A stretch of 64,000 bases of DNA from Rouxiella silvae (GTDB lineage Bacteria > Pseudomonadota > Gammaproteobacteria > Enterobacterales > Enterobacteriaceae), in NCBI RefSeq assembly GCF_002093625.1, contig NZ_MRWD01000024.1:1-64000 (forward strand), read 5' to 3'. Within the stretch, counting starts at the first letter, position 1. Each line of letters starts with the position of its first letter. The translations under genes and the position numbers were made by a program. Positions 48,395 through 58,133 of this stretch are shown piece by piece. The notes beneath the pieces were generated by a model. It saw nothing but the letters and a program-made list of their open reading frames with translations, ran no database searches and was not told the origin of the DNA.

Positions 48395-49741
48395 ATGGAT
48401 AAAATTGTAATCGCTAACCGCGGCGAGATTGCCCTGCGCATTTTGCGTGCCTGTAAAGAACTGGGCATCAAAACCGTCGCCGTGCACTCCACTGCTGACC
48501 GCGACCTGAAGCACGTGCTGCTGGCAGACGAAACTGTCTGTATCGGTCCTGCACCTTCAGTCAAAAGCTATTTGAATATTCCGGCGATCATCTCTGCTGC
48601 TGAAATTACTGGCGCAGTGGCTATTCACCCGGGATACGGTTTTCTGTCTGAGAATGCTGATTTTGCTGAACAAGTTGAACGTTCAGGCTTTATCTTCATC
48701 GGCCCGAGAGCTGAAACTATTCGCCTGATGGGTGATAAAGTTTCTGCCATCAACGCGATGAAGAAAGCCGGCGTACCTTGCGTTCCTGGCTCCGACGGCC
48801 CCTTGACTGAAGACATGGAAAAGAACCGCGCTTTCGGTAAGCGTATTGGTTATCCGGTCATCATCAAAGCGTCCGGCGGCGGCGGCGGTCGCGGTATGCG
48901 CGTTGTTCGCGCAGAGAAAGACCTCGAGCAGTCCATTAACATGACGCGTGCTGAAGCCAAAGCGGCTTTCAACAACGACATGGTTTATATGGAAAAATAC
49001 CTGGAAAACCCACGTCATATCGAAATTCAGGTATTGGCCGACGGTCAGGGCAACGCCATCTATCTGGCCGAGCGCGACTGCTCCATGCAGCGTCGTCACC
49101 AGAAAGTTGTTGAAGAAGCGCCAGCACCAGGCATCACTGCCGAAATGCGTCGCTACATCGGCGAGCGTTGTTCTAAAGCCTGCGTAGACATTGGCTATCG
49201 CGGCGCAGGTACTTTCGAGTTCCTGTACGAAAACGGCGAGTTCTATTTCATCGAAATGAACACCCGTATTCAGGTTGAGCATCCGGTGACCGAAATGATC
49301 ACCGGCGTTGATTTGATTAAAGAGCAGCTGCGCATCGCCGCAGGTCAGCCTTTGTCTATCAAGCAGGATGAAGTGCGTATTCAGGGCCACGCCGTTGAGT
49401 GTCGTATCAACGCCGAAGACCCGAACACCTTCCTGCCAAGCCCGGGCAAAATCACCCGCTTCCATGCGCCAGGTGGTTTTGGTGTGCGTTGGGAATCACA
49501 TATCTACGCCGGCTATACTGTGCCTCCGTACTATGATTCCATGATCGGCAAACTGATCACTTACGGCGAAAATCGCGATGTTGCGATCTCCCGTATGAAA
49601 AATGCTCTGGCAGAACTTATCATCGACGGCATCAAAACCAACGTTGATCTGCAGCTGCGCATCATGAATGACGAGAACTTCCAGCACGGTGGAACCAACA
49701 TCCACTATCTGGAGAAAAAACTCGGATTGCAGGAAACTTAA
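48395..49741 (+). CDS. accC: biotin carboxylase AccC
   Basis: AccC carboxylates the biotin of AccB using ATP and bicarbonate. The 448-residue protein has the N-terminal Rossmann part ([17 protein letters not shown]), ATP-grasp with the Gly-rich [12 protein letters not shown] loop (about 159-170), and the active-site [13 protein letters not shown]. Length is standard. A strong terminator follows 25 bp after the stop. Confidence 0.99.
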   Translation: MDKIVIANRGEIALRILRACKELGIKTVAVHSTADRDLKHVLLADETVCIGPAPSVKSYLNIPAIISAAEITGAVAIHPGYGFLSENADFAEQVERSGFIFIGPRAETIRLMGDKVSAINAMKKAGVPCVPGSDGPLTEDMEKNRAFGKRIGYPVIIKASGGGGGRGMRVVRAEKDLEQSINMTRAEAKAAFNNDMVYMEKYLENPRHIEIQVLADGQGNAIYLAERDCSMQRRHQKVVEEAPAPGITAEMRRYIGERCSKACVDIGYRGAGTFEFLYENGEFYFIEMNTRIQVEHPVTEMITGVDLIKEQLRIAAGQPLSIKQDEVRIQGHAVECRINAEDPNTFLPSPGKITRFHAPGGFGVRWESHIYAGYTVPPYYDSMIGKLITYGENRDVAISRMKNALAELIIDGIKTNVDLQLRIMNDENFQHGGTNIHYLEKKLGLQET

Positions 49742-49766
49742 GTCTCCGCCCCCTGGAGCTTAAAGT

Positions 49767-49794
49767 AAGGCCGGATATGTTCCGGCCTTTTTTT
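49767..49794 (+). terminator. Rho-independent terminator of accBC
   Basis: AAGGCCGGA (49767-49775), 5-nt loop, TCCGGCCTT (49781-49789), then T to 49794. A perfect 9-bp stem with a T run. Confidence 0.9.
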
Positions 49795-49812
49795 CGTTAG
49801 GAGTACACGTGT

Positions 49813-50061
49813 ATGCATGTGGACAAACGCTTCTTGCAGGCGAACCGCGAGGCACGCTGGGCCTTTGGTCTCACTCTCGGCTATCTGCTCGCCTGGTCGC
49901 TGGCAGCCTATCTTCCCAACGATACCCAAGGTGTCACCGGCCTTCCCCACTGGTTTGAAATGTCCTGCCTGCTGGTTCCGCTGATTTTTGTGCTGTTGAG
50001 CTGGATTATGGTGCGCGTTATTTATCGTGATATCCCGCTGGAGGATACTCATGCAGACTGA
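49813..50061 (+). CDS. yhdT: small membrane protein YhdT
   Basis: An 82-residue protein with two hydrophobic helices (FGLTLGYLLAWSLAAYL and CLLVPLIFVLLSWIMVRVI), DUF997 family. It nearly always precedes panF and overlaps it by 11 bp, so it may be a helper subunit of the pantothenate symporter; no function is proven to my knowledge. TAGGAG lies 9 nt before the ATG. Confidence 0.92.
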   Translation: MHVDKRFLQANREARWAFGLTLGYLLAWSLAAYLPNDTQGVTGLPHWFEMSCLLVPLIFVLLSWIMVRVIYRDIPLEDTHAD

Positions 50062-51496
50062 AGTTTTGCTGCCACTGCTCGCCTATCTGCTGCTGGTCTT
50101 TGGCCTGTCGGTTTTTGCCTACACCCGTCGCCAGCAGGGCAGCTTCCTGACCGAATATTTTCTCGGTAACCGTTCAATGGGCGGCTTCGTGCTTGCCATG
50201 ACCCTTACCGCGACCTACATCAGCGCCAGCTCGTTTATCGGGGGTCCCGGCGCGGCCTATAAATACGGACTTGGCTGGGTACTGCTGGCGATGATCCAGC
50301 TCCCGGCAGTCTGGCTATCGTTGGGGGTGTTGGGCAAAAAATTTGCGATTCTGGCCCGCCGTTATAATGCGGTCACCCTCAACGACATGCTTTATGCCCG
50401 CTACAAAAGCCGTCTGCTGGTGTGGCTTGCCAGCCTGAGTCTGCTGGTGGCTTTCCTCGGCGCCATGACCGTGCAGTTTATCGGCGGCGCTCGACTGCTC
50501 GAAACCGCAGCCGGTATTCCCTACGACACTGGACTGCTGATTTTTGGCGTCAGCATCGCGCTTTACACTTCGTTCGGCGGTTTTCGCGCCAGCGTGCTCA
50601 ACGATGCCATGCAGGGTCTGGTGATGCTGCTGGGCACGGTTCTGCTGCTGGTGGCGGTGATTCACGCCGCCGGTGGCCTGCACAGCGCAGTCGATAAACT
50701 CCAGCACATTGACCCGCAGCTTGTCTCGGTTCACGGCGCTGATAACGTACTGTCACTGCCGTTTATGGCCTCATTTTGGATACTGGTATGCTTTGGCGTG
50801 ATAGGTTTGCCGCACACGGCGGTGCGCTGTATTTCTTATCGCGACAGCAAGGCCGTACACCGCGGCATTGTTCTCGGCACGCTGGTGGTGGCTATTCTGA
50901 TGTTCGGCATGCATCTCTCTGGCGCGCTGGGTCGCGCCATTTTGCCTGACCTCAAAATCCCCGATCAGGTCATTCCCACGTTGATGATCACCGTACTGCC
51001 CCCTTGGGCCGCCGGTATCTTTTTGGCGGCACCGATGGCCGCCATTATGTCGACGATTAACGCGCAGTTGCTGCAGTCTTCGGCTACCATCGTTAAAGAC
51101 CTTTACCTGGGTGTCAGACCCGCCCAACTGCGCAATGAGCGGCTGCTCAAGCGTTTCTCAAGTCTGGCGACGCTCGTCTTGGGGCTACTGGTCGTGTTGG
51201 CCGCGTGGCATCCGCCGCAGATGATTATCTGGCTCAATCTGCTGGCCTTTGGTGGCCTTGAAGCCGTGTTTCTGTGGCCGCTGGTGCTCGGCCTCTACTG
51301 GGAGCGCGCCAACGCCACGGGCGCACTGTGTTCAATGATCGTTGGCGGCGTTTGTTATACCCTATTGGCCACCATTGACCTGCATATTGCAGGCCTGCAC
51401 CCTATTGTTCCGTCGCTGCTGCTTGGCCTGCTGGCTTTTTATATCGGCAACAAACTGGGCGAAAGCCGCCGTGCAAACGCGCTGACATCATATTGA
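50051..51496 (+). CDS. panF: sodium/pantothenate symporter PanF
   Basis: PanF imports pantothenate with Na+, feeding CoA synthesis. The 481-residue protein is a sodium:solute symporter-family member with about 12-13 helices; the family signature segments TYISASSFIGGPGAAYKYG and GVIGLPHTAVRC are present. ATG 50051 lies inside the end of yhdT and fits the family start. Confidence 0.96.
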   Translation: MQTEVLLPLLAYLLLVFGLSVFAYTRRQQGSFLTEYFLGNRSMGGFVLAMTLTATYISASSFIGGPGAAYKYGLGWVLLAMIQLPAVWLSLGVLGKKFAILARRYNAVTLNDMLYARYKSRLLVWLASLSLLVAFLGAMTVQFIGGARLLETAAGIPYDTGLLIFGVSIALYTSFGGFRASVLNDAMQGLVMLLGTVLLLVAVIHAAGGLHSAVDKLQHIDPQLVSVHGADNVLSLPFMASFWILVCFGVIGLPHTAVRCISYRDSKAVHRGIVLGTLVVAILMFGMHLSGALGRAILPDLKIPDQVIPTLMITVLPPWAAGIFLAAPMAAIMSTINAQLLQSSATIVKDLYLGVRPAQLRNERLLKRFSSLATLVLGLLVVLAAWHPPQMIIWLNLLAFGGLEAVFLWPLVLGLYWERANATGALCSMIVGGVCYTLLATIDLHIAGLHPIVPSLLLGLLAFYIGNKLGESRRANALTSY

Positions 51497-51533
51497 AACG
51501 TCAGCCAAAACAAATTGTTAGAAGAGAATGGTT

Positions 51534-52418
51534 ATGCCTTGGATCCAACTGAAAATTAATACAAATGCTCAGGATGCAGAGACTCTGAGCGATGCGCTTA
51601 TCGAAAGCGGCGCCGTCTCCGTCACATTCCTGGATACCCATGACAATCCAGTATTTGAACCGCTGCCCGGCGAAACCCTACTCTGGGGCGATACCGATGC
51701 CATCGGCCTGTATGACGCAGAAACCGACATGGACAGTGTCATTGCCATCCTTGAGAACGAGCCGCTGCTGGGCAAAGATTTCGCCCATAAAATCGAGCAG
51801 CTCGAAGACAAAGACTGGGAACGCGAGTGGATGGACAACTTCCACCCGATGCGCTTTGGTGAACGCCTGTGGATTTGCCCAAGCTGGCGCGACGTGCCCG
51901 ACCCAACGGCGGTGAACGTGATGCTCGACCCTGGTCTGGCGTTTGGTACAGGCACCCATCCGACCACCGCGATGTGTTTGCAGTGGCTCGACGGGCTGGA
52001 CCTGCAAGGCAAAACCGTGATCGATTTCGGCTGCGGTTCCGGCATTTTGGCCATCGCGGCGCTTAAACTTGGCGCCGCGCAGGCGATCGGAATTGATATT
52101 GATCCGCAGGCGATTCAGGCAAGCCGTGATAATGCCCAGCGTAACGGCGTGTCAGAGCGTTTGTCGCTGTATCTGCCGCAGGATCAGCCCGACAACCTGT
52201 CTGCCGACGTGGTGGTCGCCAATATCCTTGCAGGGCCTCTGCGCGAGCTTGCACCGCTTATCAGCGTATTGCCGGTAGCGGGAGGTCATCTTGGCCTGTC
52301 GGGCGTGCTGGCAAGCCAGGCAGCGGGAGTGGCTGAAGCCTATCAGGCAATCTTCGACCTCGACCCGGTCGCCGAGAAAGAAGAATGGTGCCGCATCACT
52401 GGCGTCAAGAAGGCGTAA
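51534..52418 (+). CDS. prmA: ribosomal protein L11 methyltransferase PrmA
   Basis: PrmA trimethylates L11 at Lys3, Lys39 and the N-terminus. The 294-residue protein has an N-terminal substrate-recognition domain (1-60), a linker, and a Rossmann methyltransferase with SAM motif [15 protein letters not shown] and the NPPF-like [13 protein letters not shown] 51534 (MPWIQLKI) by family. It follows panF by 37 bp. Confidence 0.97.
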   Translation: MPWIQLKINTNAQDAETLSDALIESGAVSVTFLDTHDNPVFEPLPGETLLWGDTDAIGLYDAETDMDSVIAILENEPLLGKDFAHKIEQLEDKDWEREWMDNFHPMRFGERLWICPSWRDVPDPTAVNVMLDPGLAFGTGTHPTTAMCLQWLDGLDLQGKTVIDFGCGSGILAIAALKLGAAQAIGIDIDPQAIQASRDNAQRNGVSERLSLYLPQDQPDNLSADVVVANILAGPLRELAPLISVLPVAGGHLGLSGVLASQAAGVAEAYQAIFDLDPVAEKEEWCRITGVKKA

Positions 52419-52446
52419 AATCGTACAAATTGTCGCAGTTATGTGG

Positions 52447-52470
52447 ACCGCGTCACTGAAATGACGCGGT
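52447..52470 (+). terminator. stem-loop after prmA
   Basis: ACCGCGTCA (52447-52455) and TGACGCGGT (52462-52470) pair perfectly over 6 nt, 28 bp after the prmA stop. The following TATTGCTACTTG is only weakly T-rich. Confidence 0.6.
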
Positions 52471-52670
52471 TATTGCTACTTGAAACGGCAATTTTCACCT
52501 TAGATTCCGCTGTTATAAGCCGCATAATTAGCGATAAGTCACTAAATTATCGAAGCGCACAATTTGACCATTCGCTAATAACCAACTGTTTTTAATAGAT
52601 AAAATATTTTTAAACGAGGTTACCCACGTGTAAAGGTGCTTTTTCTTACGCAATTGGTTAAAGTTTGGCC

Positions 52671-52712
52671 TTTCATATCCTGCAAAAAATGCGTAATATA
52701 CGCGCCCTTGCG
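52671..52712 (+). promoter_or_regulatory. candidate promoter of the dusB-fis operon
   Basis: TAATAT (52694-52699) is a fair -10; TTTCAT 17 bp upstream is a poor -35. Directly after the -10 comes CGCGCCC, a GC-rich discriminator of the kind that makes the E. coli fis promoter sensitive to ppGpp and growth rate. The rest of the 318-bp gap 52419-52736 is AT-rich and may hold Fis autoregulation sites, which I cannot place. Confidence 0.4.
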
Positions 52713-52736
52713 GACTTCAGTATGGTCTTTCCTAGT

Positions 52737-53702
52737 ATGCGCATTGGACACCACCAGCTTACAAATTGCCTGATTGCCGCCCCGATGGCCGGTATAACAG
52801 ACCGACCGTTTCGAGCCTTATGTCATTCAATGGGTGCTGGAATGGCAGTATCCGAAATGCTCTCCTCTAATCCAGAGGTGTGGCGAACGGATAAGTCGCG
52901 TTTGCGCATGGTACATAGTGATGAGTCAGGAATTCGCGCCGTGCAGATTGCCGGTTGTGACCCTGAAGATATGGCCGCCGCCGCCCGTATTAACGTGGAG
53001 GCAGGTGCTCAGATCATTGATATCAATATGGGTTGCCCAGCCAAGAAAGTGAACCGCAAACTGGCAGGCTCTGCGTTGCTACAGTACCCGAGTCTGGTTG
53101 AACAGATTTTACGGTCAGTGGTAAACGCAGTGGATGTGCCAGTCACGTTGAAAATTCGTACTGGTTGGGATCCGGAAAACCGTAATTGTGTACAAATTGC
53201 CCAATTGGCTGAAAACTGTGGTATTCAGGCCCTGACTATTCATGGCCGAACCCGTGCCTGCCTCTTCAATGGAGAAGCAGAGTACAACAGTATTCGGACA
53301 GTTAAGCAGAGTGTTTCCATTCCGATTATCGCGAATGGCGACATAACTGACCCGCATAAAGCCAGGGCGGTGCTCGACTACACTGGAGCTGATGCTCTGA
53401 TGATAGGCCGTGCCGCTCAGGGGAGACCCTGGATCTTCCGGGAAATCCAGCATTATCTGGACACAGGGGAGCTGTTACCGCCGCCGCCACTTGGGGAAGT
53501 ACAGCGCTTGATGATAGGGCACGTACGGGAACTGCACGACTTTTATGGTCAAGGCAAAGGATTCCGTATCGCCCGTAAGCATGTCTCTTGGTATTTACAG
53601 GAACATGCCCCGAATGACCAGTTTCGGCGCTCCTTCAACGCCATAGAGGATGCCAGCGAACAGCTGGAGGCGTTGGAAGCATATTTCGAAAATCTTGCGT
53701 AA
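52737..53702 (+). CDS. dusB: tRNA-dihydrouridine synthase DusB
   Basis: DusB reduces uridine 17 of the tRNA D-loop using FMN and NADPH. The 321 residues equal the E. coli length. TIM-barrel with [14 protein letters not shown] at residues 15-28, the catalytic Cys in [15 protein letters not shown] and the helical C-terminal RNA domain. ATG 52737 (MRIGHHQL) by family; the in-frame upstream extension covers the promoter. fis follows by 21 bp in the same transcript. Confidence 0.97.
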   Translation: MRIGHHQLTNCLIAAPMAGITDRPFRALCHSMGAGMAVSEMLSSNPEVWRTDKSRLRMVHSDESGIRAVQIAGCDPEDMAAAARINVEAGAQIIDINMGCPAKKVNRKLAGSALLQYPSLVEQILRSVVNAVDVPVTLKIRTGWDPENRNCVQIAQLAENCGIQALTIHGRTRACLFNGEAEYNSIRTVKQSVSIPIIANGDITDPHKARAVLDYTGADALMIGRAAQGRPWIFREIQHYLDTGELLPPPPLGEVQRLMIGHVRELHDFYGQGKGFRIARKHVSWYLQEHAPNDQFRRSFNAIEDASEQLEALEAYFENLA

Positions 53703-53723
53703 CAAAAAAGAGCTGACAGAACT

Positions 53724-54020
53724 ATGTTCGAACAACGCGTGAATTCTGATGTACTGACCGTGTCTACCGTTAATTCTCAGGATCAGGTAACTCAAAAACC
53801 CCTGCGTGACTCGGTAAAACAAGCACTTAAGGGCTACTTTGCTCAACTGAACGGTCAGGATGTCAATGACCTGTATGAGTTGGTACTGGCTGAAGTTGAA
53901 CAGCCACTGCTGGACATGGTGATGCAGTACACCCGTGGCAACCAGACTCGTGCAGCCCTGATGATGGGTATCAACCGCGGTACCCTGCGTAAGAAACTGA
54001 AAAAATACGGCATGAACTGA
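53724..54020 (+). CDS. fis: nucleoid-associated protein Fis
   Basis: Fis bends DNA, activates rRNA operons and shapes the nucleoid in fast growth. The 98 residues appear identical or nearly so to E. coli Fis, with the beta-hairpin arms (residues 11-26), dimer helices and the C-terminal HTH ([20 protein letters not shown]). A terminator follows. Confidence 0.99.
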   Translation: MFEQRVNSDVLTVSTVNSQDQVTQKPLRDSVKQALKGYFAQLNGQDVNDLYELVLAEVEQPLLDMVMQYTRGNQTRAALMMGINRGTLRKKLKKYGMN

Positions 54021-54045
54021 TACTAATCAGTTAAGTATTTGAGAA

Positions 54046-54079
54046 AAGGCGCTTTTATCGAAAGATGAAGCGCCTTTTT
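54046..54079 (+). terminator. Rho-independent terminator of dusB-fis
   Basis: AAGGCGCTT (54046-54054) and AAGCGCCTT (54068-54076) with T to 54079, 26 bp after the fis stop. Confidence 0.88.
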
Positions 54080-54183
54080 GTTTTCATTTGATGTGCCATT
54101 GTTAATCAATTTGTTTTTGTTGGAAATTTACAATCGTACATAAACCGTGCATAAACTTTGCACTATTAGGATGATTCCTCGCT

Positions 54184-54424
54184 CTTTAACCTTTGGGTAA
54201 CGTGATATACTCCGCATCAAGAGTCGAATTCGCCCCGCCAATCGCCTACGGATAGCCTTTTAGCCCCGCGACCCCGCCTTTTAATGTAAAGATTCGAGAA
54301 GATTGTGATTTCCCACAACTAAATCCGGAAACGGTAGTCCGAATATTTGCAAACCAAGTACGTATCGCGATTGGGCTTCTGCTGACGCGTTACGCAAATT
54401 CACTCATTTGATGATTGAAATTAC
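54184..54424 (+). promoter_or_regulatory. lpxP promoter candidate and long untranslated leader
   Basis: TGATATACT (54203-54211) is an extended -10; CTTTAA 16 bp before TATACT is a weak -35. Transcription from about 54218 would leave a leader of roughly 205 nt before the lpxP ATG, which itself has no clear Shine-Dalgarno. The leader has several short complementary patches but I could not fold it reliably. The rest of 54080-54183 is AT-rich with no gene. Confidence 0.4.
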
Positions 54425-55348
54425 ATGACTGCTCCAATCCAATGTTTTAAAAAGTCATTTTTACATCCACGTTATTGGTTGACCTGGTTTGGCCTCGGCG
54501 TGCTCTTTTTACTGGTTCAACTACCTTATCCGGTGCTGTATCGACTGGGCGTCTGGTTGGGCCGCACTTCCATGCGTTTCTTAAAACGCCGCGTTTCAAT
54601 TACGCGACGTAACCTGCAGTTGTGTTTTCCGGACATGGACCCGGACCTGCTTGAACGCAAGATCGTCAGCAATTTCGAATCCCTCGGCATGGGTCTTTTA
54701 GAAACCGGCATGGCCTGGTTCTGGTCAGATGCGCGGGTTAAACGGTGGTTTGACGTTAGCGGACTTAACTACCTGAAGCTGGCCCAGAAGAATAATCAGG
54801 GCGTGCTGATTATTGGCGTGCATTTTATGTCGCTGGAGCTGGGTGGTCGCGCCATGGGCCTCTGCCAGCCAATGATGGCGATGTATCGTCCACACAACAA
54901 TAAAGTCATGGAATTTGTTCAAACTTGGGGCCGCATGCGCTCCAACAAGGCGATGCTCGACCGCAAAGACCTGCGCGGTATGGTTCACGCCCTCAAGCGC
55001 GGTGAAGCCGTTTGGTTTGCCCCCGATCAGGATTACGGCCCGCGCGGCAGCGTTTTTGCACCGCTGTTTGCCGTCAGCCAGGCAGCCACCACCAGCGGCA
55101 CCTACATGCTCGCGCGCTTGGCTAAGCCGGCGTTGGTTTCAGTCGTGCTGGTGCGAAAAGACAAAGGTGCAGGCTATGACTTGGTGATTCAGCCCGAGCT
55201 GAGGGATTATCCTATTGATGATGAACTCGCCGCCGCCGCCTACATGAATCGCGTGGTAGAGAAAGAGATTATGCGGGCGCCCGAGCAGTATCTGTGGCTG
55301 CATCGACGTTTCAAGACACGTCCAGAAGGCGCACCGTCACTGTATTAG
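54425..55348 (+). CDS. lpxP: lipid A palmitoleoyl/lauroyl acyltransferase LpxP
   Basis: A 307-residue late lipid A acyltransferase. The catalytic HxxxxE dyad is His133-Glu138 (GVHFMSLELGG); one N-terminal helix (about 18-38) anchors it in the inner membrane. E. coli has LpxL (laurate) and its cold-induced paralogue LpxP (palmitoleate). Features such as MGLCQPMMAMYRPHNN, APDQDYG and the C-terminal SLY are closer to LpxP as recalled, so I favour LpxP. It lies alone between fis and yhdW with its own terminator. Confidence 0.87.
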   Translation: MTAPIQCFKKSFLHPRYWLTWFGLGVLFLLVQLPYPVLYRLGVWLGRTSMRFLKRRVSITRRNLQLCFPDMDPDLLERKIVSNFESLGMGLLETGMAWFWSDARVKRWFDVSGLNYLKLAQKNNQGVLIIGVHFMSLELGGRAMGLCQPMMAMYRPHNNKVMEFVQTWGRMRSNKAMLDRKDLRGMVHALKRGEAVWFAPDQDYGPRGSVFAPLFAVSQAATTSGTYMLARLAKPALVSVVLVRKDKGAGYDLVIQPELRDYPIDDELAAAAYMNRVVEKEIMRAPEQYLWLHRRFKTRPEGAPSLY

Positions 55349-55370
55349 CCAACGCTTGCCCTTTCTACCT

Positions 55371-55399
55371 AAGCCCGATGCTCAGCGTCGGGCTTTTTT
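55371..55399 (+). terminator. Rho-independent terminator of lpxP
   Basis: AAGCCCGA (55371-55378) and TCGGGCTT (55388-55395) with six T to 55399, 22 bp after the lpxP stop. Confidence 0.88.
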
Positions 55400-55698
55400 A
55401 TGCCCGCAAAACACACCGTCATCCACCCACACCTGTGTAGAAATCTTTCACAATATCTCTCAGTAATTCCCTCCCGAAAAATTCGATCACACGCCCAATT
55501 CATTTACCTTCTGAATATTACTGAATGTTAGCAAAACAACGGAAGTGGTATTTAAAATCACTTAAAAGTTGAACATCGCGCACCATTTTGCAGCAAAGGC
55601 GTTTACAACGCGCCAAAATAGGTCAATAAATCTCCTGACGTGCAGGATTGTTACTGTGCAATATCCCCACGGTACCTGATTGCTAAGCGTTTTCAATG

Positions 55699-55715
55699 TT
55701 GGCACTCCCTTTGCT
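55699..55715 (+). promoter_or_regulatory. sigma-54 (RpoN) promoter of yhdWXYZ
   Basis: TTGGCAC (55699-55705), five bases, TTGCT (55711-55715): GG and GC are exactly 10 bp apart, and all positions of the TGGCAC-N5-TTGC consensus match. Transcription should start near 55726, 100 bp before the yhdW ATG. Expected activator is NtrC, in line with an amino-acid importer; a possible half-site CGCACCA is at 55569-55575 but no full NtrC palindrome was found. The rest of the 477-bp gap 55349-55825 holds no gene. Confidence 0.8.
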
Positions 55716-55825
55716 TTAGCCGTTTTGCTCGTACGATTCTGAGCAGAGGGCTTTGCCCCATAAACAGACAGGGTGCTCTGCACTCATAAAATAATAATTT
55801 TCGCTCTCGCCTCACAGGACGATCT

Positions 55826-56851
55826 ATGAAAAAAATATTGCTCTCAACGATGATTGCCGCTGCAAGTTTTGTCACCCTGGCTGGGCAGGCTCACGCCGGA
55901 ACGACGCTGGACGCGATTAAGAAAAACGGGTTTATCAAATGCGGTATCAGCGACGGTTTACCGGGCTTCTCCTCAAAAGATGATAAAGGCAACATTACTG
56001 GACTCGACGTAGACGTTTGCCGCGCGATCGCCGCCGCCGTTTTTGGTGATGCAACAAAAGTAAAATATACCCCGCTGACAGCAAAAGAGCGTTTTACCGC
56101 CCTGCAATCTGGTGAAGTCGACATCCTCTCCCGTAACACTACCTGGACCTCATCCCGCGATGGCGGCATGGGCATGATTTTCGCCGGCGTTAACTACTAC
56201 GACGGCATCGGCTTCCTGACGCACAAGAAAGCCGACCTCAAAAGCGCGAAAGAGCTGGATGGCGCAACCGTTTGCCTACAGGCCGGTACGGATACCGAGC
56301 TGAACGTGGCCGACTACTTCAAAGCCAACAAAATGACCTTCACGCCGGTCACCTTCGACCGTTCAAGCGACAGCGCCAAAGCGCTGGAGTCTGGCCGTTG
56401 CGATACGCTCTCTTCTGACCAATCCCAGCTGTATGCGCTGCGTCAGTCTCTGAGCAAGCCTGACGACTACATCGTGCTGCCAGAAGTTATCTCCAAAGAG
56501 CCTCTGGGCCCGGTAGTGCGCCGCGGTGACGAAGACTGGCTGGAGATCGTGCGCTGGTCACTGTTCGCGATGCTCAATGCCGAAGAGATGGGCGTGACCT
56601 CTAAAAACGTGGACGCGATGGCCGCAAATCCGACAACGCCAGACATGTCCAACTTGCTGGGTAAAACCGGTAAATATGGCGAAGACCTTAAGCTGCCAAA
56701 CGACTTCGTGGTCAAAATTGTTAAACAAGTCGGCAACTACGGCGAAAGCTTCGACCGCAACGTCGGTGAAGGCAGCCCGCTGAAAATTGCTCGCGGTCAG
56801 AATGCCCTCTGGAACAAAGGCGGCATCCAGTACGCACCCCCTGTTCGTTAA
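55826..56851 (+). CDS. yhdW: amino-acid ABC transporter substrate-binding protein YhdW (AapJ-like)
   Basis: A 341-residue periplasmic binding protein with a signal peptide (to AHA, about residue 24) and the polar-amino-acid binding fold (LDVDVCRAIAAAVFGDA, YTPLTAKERFTALQSGEVD). It matches the general L-amino-acid binding protein AapJ/BztA group, which favours glutamate, glutamine, aspartate and others. CAGGA precedes ATG 55826. First gene behind the sigma-54 promoter; yhdX follows after 94 bp. Confidence 0.93.
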   Translation: MKKILLSTMIAAASFVTLAGQAHAGTTLDAIKKNGFIKCGISDGLPGFSSKDDKGNITGLDVDVCRAIAAAVFGDATKVKYTPLTAKERFTALQSGEVDILSRNTTWTSSRDGGMGMIFAGVNYYDGIGFLTHKKADLKSAKELDGATVCLQAGTDTELNVADYFKANKMTFTPVTFDRSSDSAKALESGRCDTLSSDQSQLYALRQSLSKPDDYIVLPEVISKEPLGPVVRRGDEDWLEIVRWSLFAMLNAEEMGVTSKNVDAMAANPTTPDMSNLLGKTGKYGEDLKLPNDFVVKIVKQVGNYGESFDRNVGEGSPLKIARGQNALWNKGGIQYAPPVR

Positions 56852-56945
56852 TTCCTGCCGGATGGCGGCACGTGAGTTCACCCTGACGTGCCGCCTCCAC
56901 CAAAACCTGTAACACTCGAATTACCGCATACTGAGGCTGTCTCTT

Positions 56946-58124
56946 ATGTCGCAACGCCCAACCGAAAAAGTCGCGTTCTCGCTGCGTAATCCTGCAGTTC
57001 GCGCCTGGCTGTACCAAATTATTGCGGTGTTGCTGCTGGTTGCCTGCATGGGCTACCTGTTACACAACACGATCACCAACCTAACGACGCGAGGGATCAC
57101 CTCGGGATTTGAGTTCTTGAGCCGCGGTGCTGGCTTTGGCATCGTCCAACACTTAATCAGTTATGACGAAGGCGATACCTACGGGCGCGTCTTTTTTATC
57201 GGCCTGCTGAATACCTTGCTGGTTTCTGCGCTGTGCATCGTTTTTGCGTCGATTCTCGGCTTTGTTGTCGGATTAGGGAGACTTTCCGATAACTGGCTCA
57301 TCCGCAAACTCTGCACCGTGTATATCGAAACGTTCCGCAATATTCCGCCGCTGCTGCAAATCTTCTTCTGGTATTTTGCCGTGCTGCGCAACCTGCCAGG
57401 ACCTCGGCAGAGCATGAATGCCTTCGATACTGTGTTCGCCAGTAACCGTGGCCTTTATTTGCCTTCGCCAGAAATGGCGGCGGGATTCTGGGCCGCGCTG
57501 ATTGCCCTGGTACTGGCCGTTGGCGGCATCCTGTTTCTGAAGCGTTATAACCATTTTCGCCAAATTCATACCGGCCTGGTATGGCGAATCTGGCCGTGGT
57601 GCGTGCTGATGCTTATTCTATTTCCAGCGGTGGCGCATTTGATTTTTGGCCCTGCGCTGCACTGGGACATTCCAAAGCTGAAAGGGTTTAACTTCGGCGG
57701 CGGCATGGTGTTGATCCCCGAACTTGGCGCACTGACGCTGGCGCTGTCGGTGTATACCTCCACTTTTATTGCCGAAGTGATCCGCTCAGGCATCCAGTCT
57801 GTTTCTTACGGACAGCATGAAGCCGCACGCTCGCTGGGTTTACCCAATCCGGTCACGCTGCGTCAGGTTATTTTGCCGCAGGCTATGCGGGTGATTATTC
57901 CACCGCTCACCAGCCAATATCTTAATATCGTCAAAAACTCCTCACTGGCTGCGGCCATCGGTTATCCAGACATGGTGTCGCTGTTCGCCGGTACGGTACT
58001 CAATCAGACCGGACAGGCGATTGAAACGATCGCTATCACCATGTCGGTTTATCTGATTATCAGCCTAGGGATCTCGTTCTTGATGAACCTATATAACCGA
58101 CGCATCGCGTTGGTTGAGCGTTAA
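56946..58124 (+). CDS. yhdX: amino-acid ABC transporter permease YhdX (AapQ-like)
   Basis: A 392-residue permease. Like other AapQ proteins it has a long N-terminal part with extra helices before the HisM-type permease domain; the EAA loop reads EAARSLGLPNPVTLRQVILPQA (split over residues 298-319). Forms the channel with YhdY. Gap to yhdY is 9 bp. Confidence 0.94.
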   Translation: MSQRPTEKVAFSLRNPAVRAWLYQIIAVLLLVACMGYLLHNTITNLTTRGITSGFEFLSRGAGFGIVQHLISYDEGDTYGRVFFIGLLNTLLVSALCIVFASILGFVVGLGRLSDNWLIRKLCTVYIETFRNIPPLLQIFFWYFAVLRNLPGPRQSMNAFDTVFASNRGLYLPSPEMAAGFWAALIALVLAVGGILFLKRYNHFRQIHTGLVWRIWPWCVLMLILFPAVAHLIFGPALHWDIPKLKGFNFGGGMVLIPELGALTLALSVYTSTFIAEVIRSGIQSVSYGQHEAARSLGLPNPVTLRQVILPQAMRVIIPPLTSQYLNIVKNSSLAAAIGYPDMVSLFAGTVLNQTGQAIETIAITMSVYLIISLGISFLMNLYNRRIALVER

Positions 58125-58133
58125 GGGAAACGA

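Noticed and set aside
48683-49465. 260-residue reading frame opposite accC
   Set aside because: Antisense to a fully recognisable biotin carboxylase; no ribosome site or family resemblance.
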